Shown one piece after another: positions 1 through 8,974 of a stretch of DNA of 64,000 nt. This stretch comes from Streptomyces leeuwenhoekii (lineage in GTDB: Bacteria; Actinomycetota; Actinomycetes; Streptomycetales; Streptomycetaceae). The notes under the pieces were generated by a model that searched no databases, was not told the DNA's origin, and saw only the letters and a list, made by a program, of their open reading frames with translations. The stretch is from NCBI RefSeq assembly GCF_001013905.1, contig NZ_LN831790.1, forward strand, positions 1,550,001 to 1,614,000. The letters are read 5' to 3'. Positions within the stretch are counted from its first letter, which is position 1. Each line of letters starts with the position of its first letter. The position numbers and the translations under genes are program-made.

Positions 1-601
1 GGTCGGCGATGGTGCGGCGGGGGCTGCGGCCCTGCCCGGCGCCGGTGAAGCGGCCCCGGCCCGCGGGGACGAGGCCGTGCGCGCGGGCGTGCTCCTCGAC
101 GGCCGCCGCGGCGTCCCGGGCCGTGCTGGGCGGGCGGGCGGCGAGGACGGCGTCGATGTCGCTGCCGACGTTGTGGGCGGCGCCCTTGTCGACCGTGGTG
201 ACGTAGACCCCGCCCGGCCGCAGCACGCGGGCGCACTCGCCGACGATCGCCCGCGCGTCGTCGGCGCTGCCGGTCAGGTGCAGCAGCCACACGCTGCTGA
301 CGGCGTCGAACGCCGCGTCCGCGAACGGCAGCCGGCGGCTGTCGGCCCGGACGACGGCGCCGGGCAGCCGGGCGGCGGCGCGGCGGACCATCGCGGGCGC
401 CAGGTCGGCGCCGGTCACCCGCATGCCGTCGCGCGCCGCGGCCAGCCGCCGGGTGACGATGCCGGTGCCGCAGGCGAGGTCGAGGAGGCTGCGCGCGCCC
501 CGCGGTACGAGCTCCAGGACGGCCCGCGCGGCGGCGGCCGCCCGGGCCTCGCCGCCGCGTGAGGCGTCGTACCGCTCCGCTTCCTTGTCGTAGTCCAGCA
601 C
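1..601 (-). CDS. Class I SAM-dependent methyltransferase (C-terminus off left edge)
   Basis: This gene encodes a class I methyltransferase that would transfer a methyl group from S-adenosylmethionine; the substrate is unknown. The SAM-binding glycine motif DLACGTG lies near residues 41-47, and the post-motif segment RVLRPGGVYVTT is typical of the fold. Translation probably starts at the GTG at 601-599. The reading frame runs open to the window edge, so the C-terminus is missing here. It lies 5 bp downstream of the pterin dehydratase gene on the same strand, so the two are probably co-transcribed. The fold is clear but the family name is not. Confidence 0.8.
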   Translation of the reverse strand, partial: MLDYDKEAERYDASRGGEARAAAAARAVLELVPRGARSLLDLACGTGIVTRRLAAARDGMRVTGADLAPAMVRRAAARLPGAVVRADSRRLPFADAAFDAVSSVWLLHLTGSADDARAIVGECARVLRPGGVYVTTVDKGAAHNVGSDIDAVLAARPPSTARDAAAAVEEHARAHGLVPAGRGRFTGAGQGRSPRRTIAD

Positions 602-606
602 GCGCC

Positions 607-912
607 TCAGTGTGCCCCGTGGCCCGGTGCCAGGTCCTCCACCCTGCGGGCGAGTTCGACGTCCTTCTCGGTGACGGCACCGCCGGCGCTGTGGGTGTGC
701 ACGCTCACCGACACGGTGTCGTAGCCCAGGGTCAGGTCGGAGTGGTGGTCGAGCTCGTCCTGGACCTGGGCGATGTGGACGACCATCGCCGTGGCCGCGG
801 CATGGGAGGCGAGCCGGTAGACGCGGGTGAGGCGGTCCCCGTCGAGGGACCAGCCCGGCAGCTCGGTGAGCCGGTTCTCGATCTCCTGCCGCGACAGCGG
901 TTCGACGGGCAT
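607..912 (-). CDS. 4a-hydroxytetrahydrobiopterin dehydratase (pterin-4a-carbinolamine dehydratase)
   Basis: The 101-residue product matches the pterin-4a-carbinolamine dehydratase family, which dehydrates the 4a-hydroxy pterin formed by aromatic amino acid hydroxylases. The paired-histidine motif DHHS sits at residues 55-58, followed by the family pattern HTHSAGGAVTEKDVELA near 72-88. Length is normal for the family. I chose the ATG at 912 because an AAGGAG ribosome site lies 6 bp upstream; the longer frame to 957 has no such site. No aromatic hydroxylase gene is next to it. It appears to lead a two-gene unit with the downstream methyltransferase. Confidence 0.88.
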   Translation of the reverse strand: MPVEPLSRQEIENRLTELPGWSLDGDRLTRVYRLASHAAATAMVVHIAQVQDELDHHSDLTLGYDTVSVSVHTHSAGGAVTEKDVELARRVEDLAPGHGAH

Positions 913-962
913 GGGCCGCTCCTTCCGGCGGGGTCGCGTACCCGTCCAGCCTGCCACAGGAA

Positions 963-1003
963 CCGTACCGGGGCCCTGGCCGGTGGCCCGGGCCCCGGTA
1001 CGG
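963..1003 (-). terminator. Stem-loop after the ADP-ribosylglycohydrolase gene
   Basis: Bases 963-975 and 991-1003 form a perfect 13-bp inverted repeat with a 15-base loop. It lies 11 bp beyond the stop codon of the minus-strand glycohydrolase gene. There is no T-run, which is usual for Streptomyces terminators. Confidence 0.6.
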
Positions 1004-1014
1004 GCCGGGGGCGG

Positions 1015-2103
1015 TCAGCGGCGGGCGCACTCCGCCGCCAAGTCGTCCGCCAGGGCCGCGATCCGGTCGCGGCCCTCCACCCGCTCCACCCAGTCGTGCG
1101 GCAGGCCGACGTCGCCGTACCGGGCGCCGACGATGTTGCCGCAGACGGAGCCGGTGGAGTCGCTGTCGCCGGAGTGGTTGACCGCCAGCAGCAGCGCGTC
1201 CTCCACCCGGGGCGCGGCCAGAGCGGCGTACACGCCGATGGCCAGGGCCTCCTCGGCGACCCATCCGGCCCCGAGCCGCTCCACCTTCTCGGCGCTCGGG
1301 TCGCCCTCGGCGGCCAGGTCCAGCGCCCGTCCCAGCGCGGCGGAGGTCTCCTGGTGCCCGGGGTGGGCGGCGAGCAGGCGCAGGGTGCGCAGGACGGCCC
1401 CCTCGACGGATTCCCCCTCGACGACGTACGCCACGAGGGCGGCGAGGGCACCGGCCGCGTAGTAGCCGGTGGGGTGGCCGTGGGTGGTCTGGGCGCAGCG
1501 GGCGGCCAGGCCGAAGGCCCGGTCGGCGGGGGCACCGGTCAGGCCGAAGGGCGCCGAGCGCATGACCGTCCCGCAGCCCTTGGAGTCGGGATTGACCGGT
1601 CCGGGCGGGCCGAGCGGGGCCGCCGGGTCGGGGACGAAGTCGGTGGCGAGGCCGGACAGGCAGGCGTTGCCCGGGGCGCGGCGGGAGTACAGCCACGCCT
1701 CGGTGACCAGGCCGCCGGCGGGCCCCGGGTGGGTGCGGGCGAACTCCGGATCGGGGGCGGGCTTGCGCTGGGTCTCCAGCCAGCGCTCGTAGGCCCAGCG
1801 GACCAGGCGGGGCGTGCCGCCGCCGATGCCCTTGAGCCGCTCCCGGGAGTGGGCCTGCCGCAGGGCCTCCACGGTGAACAAGGTCATCTGGGTGTCGTCG
1901 CTGATCCGGCCGGGCGCGTCGGCACCGTCGGTGACGAGGCCGGTCACGCCGCGCGGCCCGTGGGCGGCGCGGATGCGGTCCAGGGAGGAGAATTCCACCG
2001 GGTAGCCGAGGGCGTCGCCGAGCGCCCCGCCCAGCAGGCAGCCGCGCACGCGCGCGCGGTGGACGGCCTGGGCCTGGAGGGACTGCTGCCACGGCTCGTT
2101 CAT
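1015..2103 (-). CDS. ADP-ribosylglycohydrolase family protein
   Basis: The 362-residue protein belongs to the ADP-ribosylglycohydrolase (DraG/ARH) family, dinuclear-magnesium enzymes that remove ADP-ribose from proteins or small molecules. Visible motifs are GALGDALG (26-33), SDDTQM (68-73), THGHPTGYYAAGALA in the middle, and NHSGDSDSTGS near the C-terminus, which supply the acidic metal ligands. The ATG at 2103 has a GAGGAG site 7 bp upstream; a frame extending to 2145 lacks one. It diverges from an XRE-type regulator whose start is 28 bp away, so the two probably share a control region. The substrate cannot be told from sequence. Confidence 0.9.
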   Translation of the reverse strand: MNEPWQQSLQAQAVHRARVRGCLLGGALGDALGYPVEFSSLDRIRAAHGPRGVTGLVTDGADAPGRISDDTQMTLFTVEALRQAHSRERLKGIGGGTPRLVRWAYERWLETQRKPAPDPEFARTHPGPAGGLVTEAWLYSRRAPGNACLSGLATDFVPDPAAPLGPPGPVNPDSKGCGTVMRSAPFGLTGAPADRAFGLAARCAQTTHGHPTGYYAAGALAALVAYVVEGESVEGAVLRTLRLLAAHPGHQETSAALGRALDLAAEGDPSAEKVERLGAGWVAEEALAIGVYAALAAPRVEDALLLAVNHSGDSDSTGSVCGNIVGARYGDVGLPHDWVERVEGRDRIAALADDLAAECARR

Positions 2104-2121
2104 GCACAACTCCTCGACTAC

Positions 2122-2149
2122 GGTCGTCAGTATGACCATTGTCACGACC
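2122..2149. promoter_or_regulatory. Candidate operator between divergent glycohydrolase and XRE regulator genes
   Basis: TGAC-CATT-GTCA (2133-2144) is a perfect inverted repeat that begins inside the ATG of the regulator gene. An overlapping pair GGTCG (2122-2126) and CGACC (2145-2149) lies around it with a slightly different centre. Placement over the start codon suggests autoregulation, but this is inference from symmetry only. Confidence 0.35.
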
Positions 2150-2962
2150 GGTACCGCCGCGCCTCAGGCCGCCCCCGCCGGCAAGGGAGCCGGCCCCCTG
2201 CTGCGGGCCTGGCGGGAGCGGCGGCGGATCAGCCAGCTCGAGCTGGCGCTGCGGGCCGACTCCTCCGCCCGGCACATCAGCTTCATCGAGACGGGGCGCT
2301 CCCGGCCGAGTGAGGAGATGGTGCTGCGGCTGGCCGAGCACCTGGACGTGCCGGTGCGGGAGCGCAACGCGCTGCTGCTGGCGGCGGGCTACGCCCCGCG
2401 CTTTCCGGAGACCCCGCTGGACGACCCGGCGCTGGACGCGCTGCGCACCGGGATGGAGCGGCTGATCACCGGTTACGAGCCCTACCCGGCGCTGGTGGTC
2501 GACGCCGTGTACAACGTGCTGGCGGCCAACCGGGGCATCATGATGCTGATGGAGGGCGTCCCGGAAGAGCTGCTCCAGCCGCCGCTGAACGTGATGCGGC
2601 TGACCCTGCACCCTCGGGGCCTGGCACCGCGGATCCGCAATCTGCGCGAGTGGCGCGGCCATCTGCTGGCGCAGATGGAGCGGCAGATCGCCCTGCACCG
2701 GTCCGAGCCACTGCGGGCGCTGTACGAGGAGGTGGCGGCCTATCCGGTGCCGGAGGCGGCGCCCGGTGAGGAACCGGCCGAGCCGGTGCCGTACTTCGCG
2801 CTGCCGTTGCAGGTCGAGCACGCGGGGCGGACGCTGTCCTTCATCTCCTCGATCTCCACGTTCAACACGCCGATGGACGTGACCGTCGCCGAGCTGGCCA
2901 TCGAGACGTTGCTCCCGGCCGACCCGGCGACGGTGAAGTACCTTCAGGCGTACGTCTCCTGA
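2132..2962 (+). CDS. XRE-family regulator with MmyB-like ligand-binding domain
   Basis: The 276-residue protein has an N-terminal helix-turn-helix of the XRE type (about residues 22-78, including SARHISFIETGRSRPSEEM) followed by a C-terminal MmyB-like PAS-type domain from about residue 95. This architecture is widespread in Streptomyces, where such regulators often control a divergent neighbour. The ATG at 2132 was preferred over the frame start at 2102, which overlaps the divergent gene. There is no convincing ribosome site, so the transcript may be leaderless. Its 3' end overlaps the convergent membrane-protein gene by 19 bp. A ligand cannot be predicted. Confidence 0.85.
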   Translation: MTIVTTGTAAPQAAPAGKGAGPLLRAWRERRRISQLELALRADSSARHISFIETGRSRPSEEMVLRLAEHLDVPVRERNALLLAAGYAPRFPETPLDDPALDALRTGMERLITGYEPYPALVVDAVYNVLAANRGIMMLMEGVPEELLQPPLNVMRLTLHPRGLAPRIRNLREWRGHLLAQMERQIALHRSEPLRALYEEVAAYPVPEAAPGEEPAEPVPYFALPLQVEHAGRTLSFISSISTFNTPMDVTVAELAIETLLPADPATVKYLQAYVS

Positions 2963-3369
2963 CGGGCCTTCAGGGCGGCGTACTGGAGCAGTGCGAAGCC
3001 GCCGACGGTGACCGCCTGGAGCGCTCCCCAGACCGCGCCGGCCATGGTGGGCGTGAGCCAGACGACGAGGGCGACGAAACTGAGCACCGCCCAGGCGCAG
3101 TTGACCTCGACCACCGCCTGGACGGGCAGCGCCCCGGGACGTGCCCGGGAGGCGAGCCACCCCACGGCGCCGGCGAAGAGCAGGAGGAAGGCCCCCAGTT
3201 CCAGCAGCAGTCCGGAGCCGACCCCGAGCAGCCGTCCGAGCGGGCCGGACAGGGCGAGGTAGGCGATCGCGTTGGCGCCGGTCACCACGGCGTCCAGGGC
3301 CAGGAACCGGCGCAGCATCGACTGCGGCTCGGCGCTCCGGGCGAGCGCGGCAAGCTGGGTCACGGACAT
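2944..3369 (-). CDS. Small integral membrane protein, about four transmembrane helices
   Basis: This 141-residue protein has about four hydrophobic stretches (roughly residues 24-42, 50-72, 86-105 and 111-132) and no recognisable catalytic motif. The ATG at 3369 follows a GGAGGG site at good spacing. The polytopic four-helix layout is common in uncharacterised actinobacterial membrane proteins, and I do not recognise a specific family. It is convergent with the XRE regulator and diverges from the nitrate reductase operon across a 314-bp gap, so it may share regulation with that operon. Confidence 0.75.
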   Translation of the reverse strand: MSVTQLAALARSAEPQSMLRRFLALDAVVTGANAIAYLALSGPLGRLLGVGSGLLLELGAFLLLFAGAVGWLASRARPGALPVQAVVEVNCAWAVLSFVALVVWLTPTMAGAVWGALQAVTVGGFALLQYAALKARQETYA

Positions 3370-3683
3370 GGCGAATCACCCTCCGTAGGGTCGGGTAAGG
3401 CGGCGGAACCCGGGTGCCGGGCCGCTGTGCGCCGGACCGGATCCCGATGCGTCCACGATGCCGCCGGGCGGCGGCCGGGTCGATTACCCGCGGGGTAATG
3501 CCGGCCGCACCGGTCCCGTGCGGCCGCCGGGCGGCGCCCCCGGTCCCGGGGACCGGCCGGGCGCCGGGCGCCGCGCGAGGGACGCGCGGTGCCCCATACG
3601 GGCCCCGCGAACGGGTGCGCTCCCGCGTCCGCCCCTAGGTTCGGGAATCCAGGGTGCCCAGGGCCAGCGAGGGAGCAGCGCAC
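3370..3683. other. 314-bp divergent intergenic region upstream of narG
   Basis: No gene is visible here. The region separates the minus-strand membrane protein from narG and must hold promoters for both. It contains two palindromes: ATTACCC-GCG-GGGTAAT (3483-3499) and CCGGTCCC-G-GGGACCGG (3540-3556). TAGGTT near 3636-3641 could serve as a -10 element, but no good -35 is paired with it. Confidence 0.6.
3483..3499. promoter_or_regulatory. Palindromic candidate operator upstream of narGHJI
   Basis: ATTACCC and GGGTAAT form perfect 7-bp arms around GCG, in an AT-rich patch within very GC-rich DNA about 185 bp upstream of narG. The spacing does not fit the NarL 7-2-7 site, nor the DosR/DevR box, which has GGGAC half-sites in the other order. 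The bound protein is unknown. Confidence 0.4.
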
Positions 3684-6600
3684 GTGACGGACACGCGGAC
3701 ACCGCCCACCGAGCCGGGCGCGGCGCTGCTGCGCGCCGGGCGCTTCCTCAGACCCGGCACGCCCTCTCCCGACCTGCGCAGCATCGGCCTGACCGGGGGC
3801 CGCGAGTCGGACGCCTTCTACCGGGACCGGTGGAGCCACGACAAGGTCGTGACCTCCACGCACGGGGTGAACTGCACCGGCTCGTGCCGCTGGCAGGTGT
3901 ACGTCAAGGACGGGATCATCACCTGGGAGGCGCAGGCGACGGACTACCCGTCGGTCGGCCCGGACCGTCCCGAGTACGAGCCGCGCGGATGCCCCCGGGG
4001 TGCCGCGTTCTCCTGGTACACCTACTCGCCCACCCGGGTGCGCTACCCGTATGTGCGGGGCGAGCTGCTGCGGATGTACCGGGAGGCGAAGGCCCGCCTC
4101 ACCGACCCGGTGCTGGCCTGGGCGGACGTCCAGGGCGACCCGGAGCGGCGGCGCCGCTACCAGCGGGCGCGCGGCAAGGGCGGGCTGGTGCGGGCGAGCT
4201 GGGACGAGGCGGTGGAGCTGGTCGCGGCGGCCCACGTCCACACGATCAGGACCTACGGTCCCGACCGCATCGCCGGGTTCTCGCCGATCCCCGCGATGTC
4301 GATGGTGTCGCACGCGGCGGGCGCCCGCTTCCACTCGCTGATCGGCGCCCCGATGCTGTCGTTCTACGACTGGTACGCCGATCTGCCGGTGGCCTCGCCG
4401 CAGGTGTTCGGCGACCAGACCGACGTCCCGGAGTCGGGCGACTGGTGGGACGCGGCCTATCTGATCATGTGGGGGTCGAACGTCCCGGTGACGCGCACCC
4501 CGGACGCGCACTGGATGGCGGAGGCCCGCTACCGGGGCCAGAAGGTCGTGGTGGTGGCGCCCGACTACGCGGACAACGCCAAGTTCGCCGACCAGTGGCT
4601 GCACCCGCACCCGGGCACGGACGGGGCGCTCGCGATCGCCATGGGGCATGTGATTCTCAAGGAGTTCTTCGTCGACCGGCAGACCCCGTTCTTCACCGAC
4701 TACGTGCGGCGCTTCACCGATCTGCCGTTCCTGGTGACGCTGGAGGAGCGGGAGGGGGCGCGGGTCCCGGCGAAGTTCCTGCGCGCGGCCGACCTGGGGC
4801 AGGAGGGCGAGGACGCGTGCTGGAAGACGGTGGTGCTGGACGAGGCGACCGGCCGGGCGGTGGTGCCCAACGGCTCGCTGGGCTTCCGCTGGAACGAGGA
4901 CGACCGGGGCCGGTGGAACCTGGACCTGGGGGACGCCCGGCCCCGGCTGAGCCTGCACGGCCACGAGGCCGCCGCGGCCGTGGAGGTGCTGCTGCCCCGC
5001 TTCGACACCGAGGGCGGCCCGCACGGGCAGGGGCGCGGGGACGTGGTGCGGCGGGGGGTGCCGGCGACCCGGCTGGGCGGGCCGGACGGGCCGCTGGTGA
5101 CGACCGTGTTCGACCTGCTGCTGGCCCAGTACGGGGTGGGCCGCCCCGGCCTGCCGGGCGACTGGCCCGGCTCCTACGAGGACGCGGACGCGCCCGGCAC
5201 CCCCGCCTGGCAGGAGACGCACACGTCCGTTCCGGCGGCGGCATGTGTGCGGATCGCCCGGGAGTTCGCGCGGACCGCCGAGCGGTCGAAGGGCCGCTGC
5301 ATGATCATCATGGGGGCGGGGGCGAACCACTGGTTCCACTCGGAGACGATCTACCGCGCCTTCCTCGCCCTGCTCCAGCTCACCGGTTGCCAGGGCCGCA
5401 ACGGCGGCGGCTGGGCGCACTACGTGGGCCAGGAGAAGTGCCGCCCGTCGACCGGCTGGGCCTCGCTGGCCGCCGCGTCGGACTGGTCGCGTCCGCCGCG
5501 GCAGATGATCGGCACCGCGTACTGGTACCTGAACACCGACCAGTGGCGCTACGACCGGTTCCGCGCCGATGTGCTGGCCTCGCCGCTGGGCGAGGGGCGG
5601 CTGGCGGGGATGACGGGCGCGGACTGCGTGGCCCTTTCGGCGCGCTGCGGGTGGATGCCGTCGTACCCGACCTTCGACCGCAATCCGCTGGAGCTGGGTG
5701 AGGCGTTCGGCGACCCGGTGGCCCGGGCGGTGGCCGAACTGCGGGCCGGGACCCTGAAGTTCGCCTGCGAGGACCCGGACGCGCCCGAGAACTGGCCCCG
5801 CGTGCTGACCCTGTGGCGGGCCAATCTGCTGGGCTCGTCGGCCAAGGGCGCCGAGTACTTCACCAAGCACCTGCTGGGCACCCACTCCTCGCTGCGCGCG
5901 GAGGAGGCCGCGCCCGACGAGCGGCCCCGGGACGTCGTCTGGCGGGAGTCGGCGCCGGAGGGCAAGCTCGACCTGCTGCTGTCGCTGGACTTCCGGCACA
6001 CCTCCTCCACGCTGCTGTCGGACGTGGTGCTGCCCGCCGCGACCTGGTACGAGAAGCACGACCTGTCCAGCACGGACATGCACCCCTATGTGCACGCCTT
6101 CACCCCGGCCGTCGATCCGCCGTGGCAGGCGCGCACCGACTTCGACACCTTCAAGGCGCTGGCGGAGAAGCTGAGCGAGCTCGCAGCCGGGCACCTCGGC
6201 GTCCGCAAGGACCTGGTGGCCGCCCCGCTCCAGCACGACACACCGGGCGAGACGGCCCAGCCGGGCGGTGTGGTGCGGGACTGGAAGCGCGGGGAGTGCG
6301 ACCCGCAGCCGGGCAGGACCCTGCCGAACCTGACGGTGGTGGAGCGCGACTACACGGCGATCGGCGCGAAGTTCGCGGCGCTGGGCCCGCTGGCGGAGGG
6401 CAAGGGCCTGCCCGCCAAGGGCATCACCCTGCGGCCGGACGAGGAGGTCGAGCGGCTGCGGGGGACCAACGGGACGGTGCGCGGCGGGCCGGCCGACGGG
6501 CGCCCCGCGCTGGACACGGCCGTGAAGATGGCGAACACCATCCTCGCCCTGTCCGGCACCACCAACGGCCGGCTGGCCGTGCAGGGTTTCCGCGCGCTGG

Positions 6601-7379
6601 AGGCGAGGACCGGGCAGGAGATGGCCCATCTGGCCGCCGAGCACGAGGGCAAGCGGATCACCTACGCGGACACCCAGTCCGCGCCGGTGCCCGTGATCAC
6701 CTCGCCGGAGTGGTCCGGCAGCGAGGCGGGCGGGCGCCGCTACACGGCGTTCACACTGAACACCGAGCACCTCAAGCCCTGGCACACCCTCACCGGCCGC
6801 CAGCACTTCTTCCTCGACCACGACTGGGTGCACGAGCTGGGCGAGGCGCTGCCGGTGTACCGGCCGCCGCTGGACATGAACAAGCTGTTCGGCGAGCCGC
6901 GGCTCGGCCCCGACGGGTCCCGGGAGGTGACGGTCCGTTACCTCACCCCGCACAACAAGTGGTCCATCCACTCCGAGTACCACGACAACCTGTTCATGCT
7001 GTCGCTGTCCCGGGGCGGCCAGAGCATCTGGATGTCCCCGCAGGACGCGGGCGCGATCGGCGTGGCCGACGACGACTGGGTGGAGGCCGTCAACCGCAAC
7101 GGCGTGGTCGTGGCCCGCGCCATCGTCTCGCACCGCATGCCGCCCGGCACCGTCTACATGCACCACGCCCAGGACCGCACGGTGAACGTGCCGCTCGCCG
7201 AGGCCACCGGGATGCGCGGCGGCACCCACAACTCCCTCACCCGGCTGCTCCTCAAGCCGACCCATCTCGTCGGCGGCTACGCCCAGTTGTCCTGGGCGTT
7301 CAACTACCTCGGGCCGACGGGCAACCAGCGCGACGAGGTGACCGTGATCCGGCGCCGCGGCCAGGAGGTCGAGTACTGA
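3684..7379 (+). CDS. narG: Respiratory nitrate reductase alpha subunit
   Basis: NarG (1231 residues) is the molybdenum bis-MGD catalytic subunit that reduces nitrate to nitrite at the cytoplasmic face of the membrane-bound NarGHI complex. The FS0 iron-sulfur ligands are visible as His60, Cys64, Cys68 and Cys103 (in HGVNCTGSC and RGCPRG). The molybdenum ligand is Asp229 in YDWYADLP. Length matches the family. I chose the GTG at 3684 because of an AGGGAG site just upstream. The gene ends in TGATG, overlapping the narH start by one base. Electrons reach it through NarI and NarH. Streptomycetes often carry several nar operons that respond to oxygen or growth stage. Confidence 0.96.
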   Translation: MTDTRTPPTEPGAALLRAGRFLRPGTPSPDLRSIGLTGGRESDAFYRDRWSHDKVVTSTHGVNCTGSCRWQVYVKDGIITWEAQATDYPSVGPDRPEYEPRGCPRGAAFSWYTYSPTRVRYPYVRGELLRMYREAKARLTDPVLAWADVQGDPERRRRYQRARGKGGLVRASWDEAVELVAAAHVHTIRTYGPDRIAGFSPIPAMSMVSHAAGARFHSLIGAPMLSFYDWYADLPVASPQVFGDQTDVPESGDWWDAAYLIMWGSNVPVTRTPDAHWMAEARYRGQKVVVVAPDYADNAKFADQWLHPHPGTDGALAIAMGHVILKEFFVDRQTPFFTDYVRRFTDLPFLVTLEEREGARVPAKFLRAADLGQEGEDACWKTVVLDEATGRAVVPNGSLGFRWNEDDRGRWNLDLGDARPRLSLHGHEAAAAVEVLLPRFDTEGGPHGQGRGDVVRRGVPATRLGGPDGPLVTTVFDLLLAQYGVGRPGLPGDWPGSYEDADAPGTPAWQETHTSVPAAACVRIAREFARTAERSKGRCMIIMGAGANHWFHSETIYRAFLALLQLTGCQGRNGGGWAHYVGQEKCRPSTGWASLAAASDWSRPPRQMIGTAYWYLNTDQWRYDRFRADVLASPLGEGRLAGMTGADCVALSARCGWMPSYPTFDRNPLELGEAFGDPVARAVAELRAGTLKFACEDPDAPENWPRVLTLWRANLLGSSAKGAEYFTKHLLGTHSSLRAEEAAPDERPRDVVWRESAPEGKLDLLLSLDFRHTSSTLLSDVVLPAATWYEKHDLSSTDMHPYVHAFTPAVDPPWQARTDFDTFKALAEKLSELAAGHLGVRKDLVAAPLQHDTPGETAQPGGVVRDWKRGECDPQPGRTLPNLTVVERDYTAIGAKFAALGPLAEGKGLPAKGITLRPDEEVERLRGTNGTVRGGPADGRPALDTAVKMANTILALSGTTNGRLAVQGFRALEARTGQEMAHLAAEHEGKRITYADTQSAPVPVITSPEWSGSEAGGRRYTAFTLNTEHLKPWHTLTGRQHFFLDHDWVHELGEALPVYRPPLDMNKLFGEPRLGPDGSREVTVRYLTPHNKWSIHSEYHDNLFMLSLSRGGQSIWMSPQDAGAIGVADDDWVEAVNRNGVVVARAIVSHRMPPGTVYMHHAQDRTVNVPLAEATGMRGGTHNSLTRLLLKPTHLVGGYAQLSWAFNYLGPTGNQRDEVTVIRRRGQEVEY

Positions 7380-8974
7380 TGCGTGTGATGGCCCAGATCG
7401 CCATGGTGATGAACCTCGACAAGTGCATCGGCTGCCACACCTGCTCGGTCACCTGCAAGCAGGCGTGGACCAACCGGCGCGGCATGGAGTACGTCTGGTT
7501 CAACAACGTCGAGACCCGCCCCGGCCAGGGCTACCCCCGCCGCTACGAGGACCAGGACCGGTGGCGCGGAGGCTGGGAGCTGAACCGGCGCGGCGCGCTG
7601 AAGCTCAAGGCGGGCGGACGGCTGCGCAAGCTCGCCGGCATCTTCTCCAACCCCAGGCTCCCCGAGATCAAGGACTACTACGAGCCCTGGACCTACGACT
7701 ACAAGAACCTCACCGACGCCCCGCTGGGCACCGACTACCCGGTCGCCCGGCCCGTCTCCCAGCTCGACGGCAAGCCGATGAAGATCGAGTGGTCGGCCAA
7801 CTGGGACGACAACCTGGGCGGGGCGCCCGCCTACGGCGACCTGGACCCGATGGTGGAGCGCACCCGGCGGCAGGCCGCCGAGAAGGTCCGGTTCGCCTAC
7901 GAGCAGACGTTCATGTTCTACCTGCCGCGCATCTGCGAGCACTGCCTGAACCCGTCCTGCGTGGCGTCCTGCCCGTCCGGCGCGCTGTACAAGCGCACCG
8001 AGGACGGTGTGGTCCTCGTCGACCAGGACCGGTGCCGGGGCTGGCGGATGTGCGTGACGGGCTGCCCGTACAAGAAGGTGTACTTCAACCACCGCACCGG
8101 CAAGGCCGAGAAGTGCACGTTCTGCTTCCCCCGCATCGAGGTCGGGATGCCGACGATCTGCTCGGAGACGTGCGTGGGACGGCTGCGCTACCTGGGGGTC
8201 GTGCTCTACGACGCCGACAAGGTGGCGGCCGCGGCCGGGGTGCCCGACGAGCGGGACCTGTACGAGGCGCAGCTGGGCGTCTTCCTCGACCCGCACGATC
8301 CCGCGGTGGGGCGGGCGGCGGCGGAGGCGGGCATCCCGCACGACTGGCTGGAGGCGGCCCGGCGCTCCCCGGTGCACGCGCTGGTCAGCCGCCACCGGGT
8401 GGCGCTCCCCCTGCACCCGGAGTACCGGACGATGCCGATGGTCTGGTACATCCCGCCGCTGTCGCCGGTGGTCGACGCGCTGACGGAGACCGGGCACGAC
8501 GGGGAGGACGCGGACAACCTGTTCGGGGCGATCGACACCTTGCGCATTCCGCTGGAGTACCTGGCGGAGCTGTTCACGGCCGGCGACACCGGGCCGGTGC
8601 GGGCGTCGCTGGAGAAGCTGGCCGCGATGCGCTCCCACATGCGGGCGGTCAACCTCGGCGAGGAACCCGACCCCGCCGCCGCTGCCGCCGTCGGCATGCG
8701 CCCGGAGGAGATCGAGGAGATGTACCGGCTGCTGGCCATCGCCAAGTACGAGGAACGGTACGTGATCCCGACGGCGGCCGTCGGGGAGGCGCGGCGGCTG
8801 GAGGAGTCGGCCCTGCCGGACGTGTGCAGCCTGGACCACGACGGCGGGCCCGGCATGGGCGGCGACGGCCCCTTCGGCCGGGACTCCGGACGCAGACGGC
8901 TGCCGCTGGTGCCGGTGGAGAACTTCCACATCCTGCGCCGGCGGCAGACCGCGGACGACGAGCGGGAGGTGTGA
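7379..8974 (+). CDS. narH: Respiratory nitrate reductase beta subunit
   Basis: NarH (531 residues) is the iron-sulfur electron-transfer subunit between NarI heme b and NarG. The first cluster motif is Cys16, Cys19, Cys22, Cys26. Further cysteine groups occur in CEHCLNPSCVASC, CRGWRMCVTGC and CTFC. The Trp in CRGW replaces a cysteine, as in all NarH proteins, and makes that centre a [3Fe-4S] cluster. The ATG overlaps the narG stop, indicating translational coupling. A second in-frame ATG at 7388 is possible, but the family start is usually the first one. Confidence 0.96.
   Translation: MRVMAQIAMVMNLDKCIGCHTCSVTCKQAWTNRRGMEYVWFNNVETRPGQGYPRRYEDQDRWRGGWELNRRGALKLKAGGRLRKLAGIFSNPRLPEIKDYYEPWTYDYKNLTDAPLGTDYPVARPVSQLDGKPMKIEWSANWDDNLGGAPAYGDLDPMVERTRRQAAEKVRFAYEQTFMFYLPRICEHCLNPSCVASCPSGALYKRTEDGVVLVDQDRCRGWRMCVTGCPYKKVYFNHRTGKAEKCTFCFPRIEVGMPTICSETCVGRLRYLGVVLYDADKVAAAAGVPDERDLYEAQLGVFLDPHDPAVGRAAAEAGIPHDWLEAARRSPVHALVSRHRVALPLHPEYRTMPMVWYIPPLSPVVDALTETGHDGEDADNLFGAIDTLRIPLEYLAELFTAGDTGPVRASLEKLAAMRSHMRAVNLGEEPDPAAAAAVGMRPEEIEEMYRLLAIAKYEERYVIPTAAVGEARRLEESALPDVCSLDHDGGPGMGGDGPFGRDSGRRRLPLVPVENFHILRRRQTADDEREV

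Noticed and set aside
3540..3556. CCGGTCCC-G-GGGACCGG as a DosR/DevR-type box before narG
   Set aside because: The half-sites are in the wrong order and the AT core of the DosR box is absent.
3360..7265. 1301-codon minus-strand ORF opposite narG
   Set aside because: It lies antisense to a clear narG with full motif conservation; its product is His/Arg/Pro-rich with no domain, as expected of a shadow frame in GC-rich DNA.
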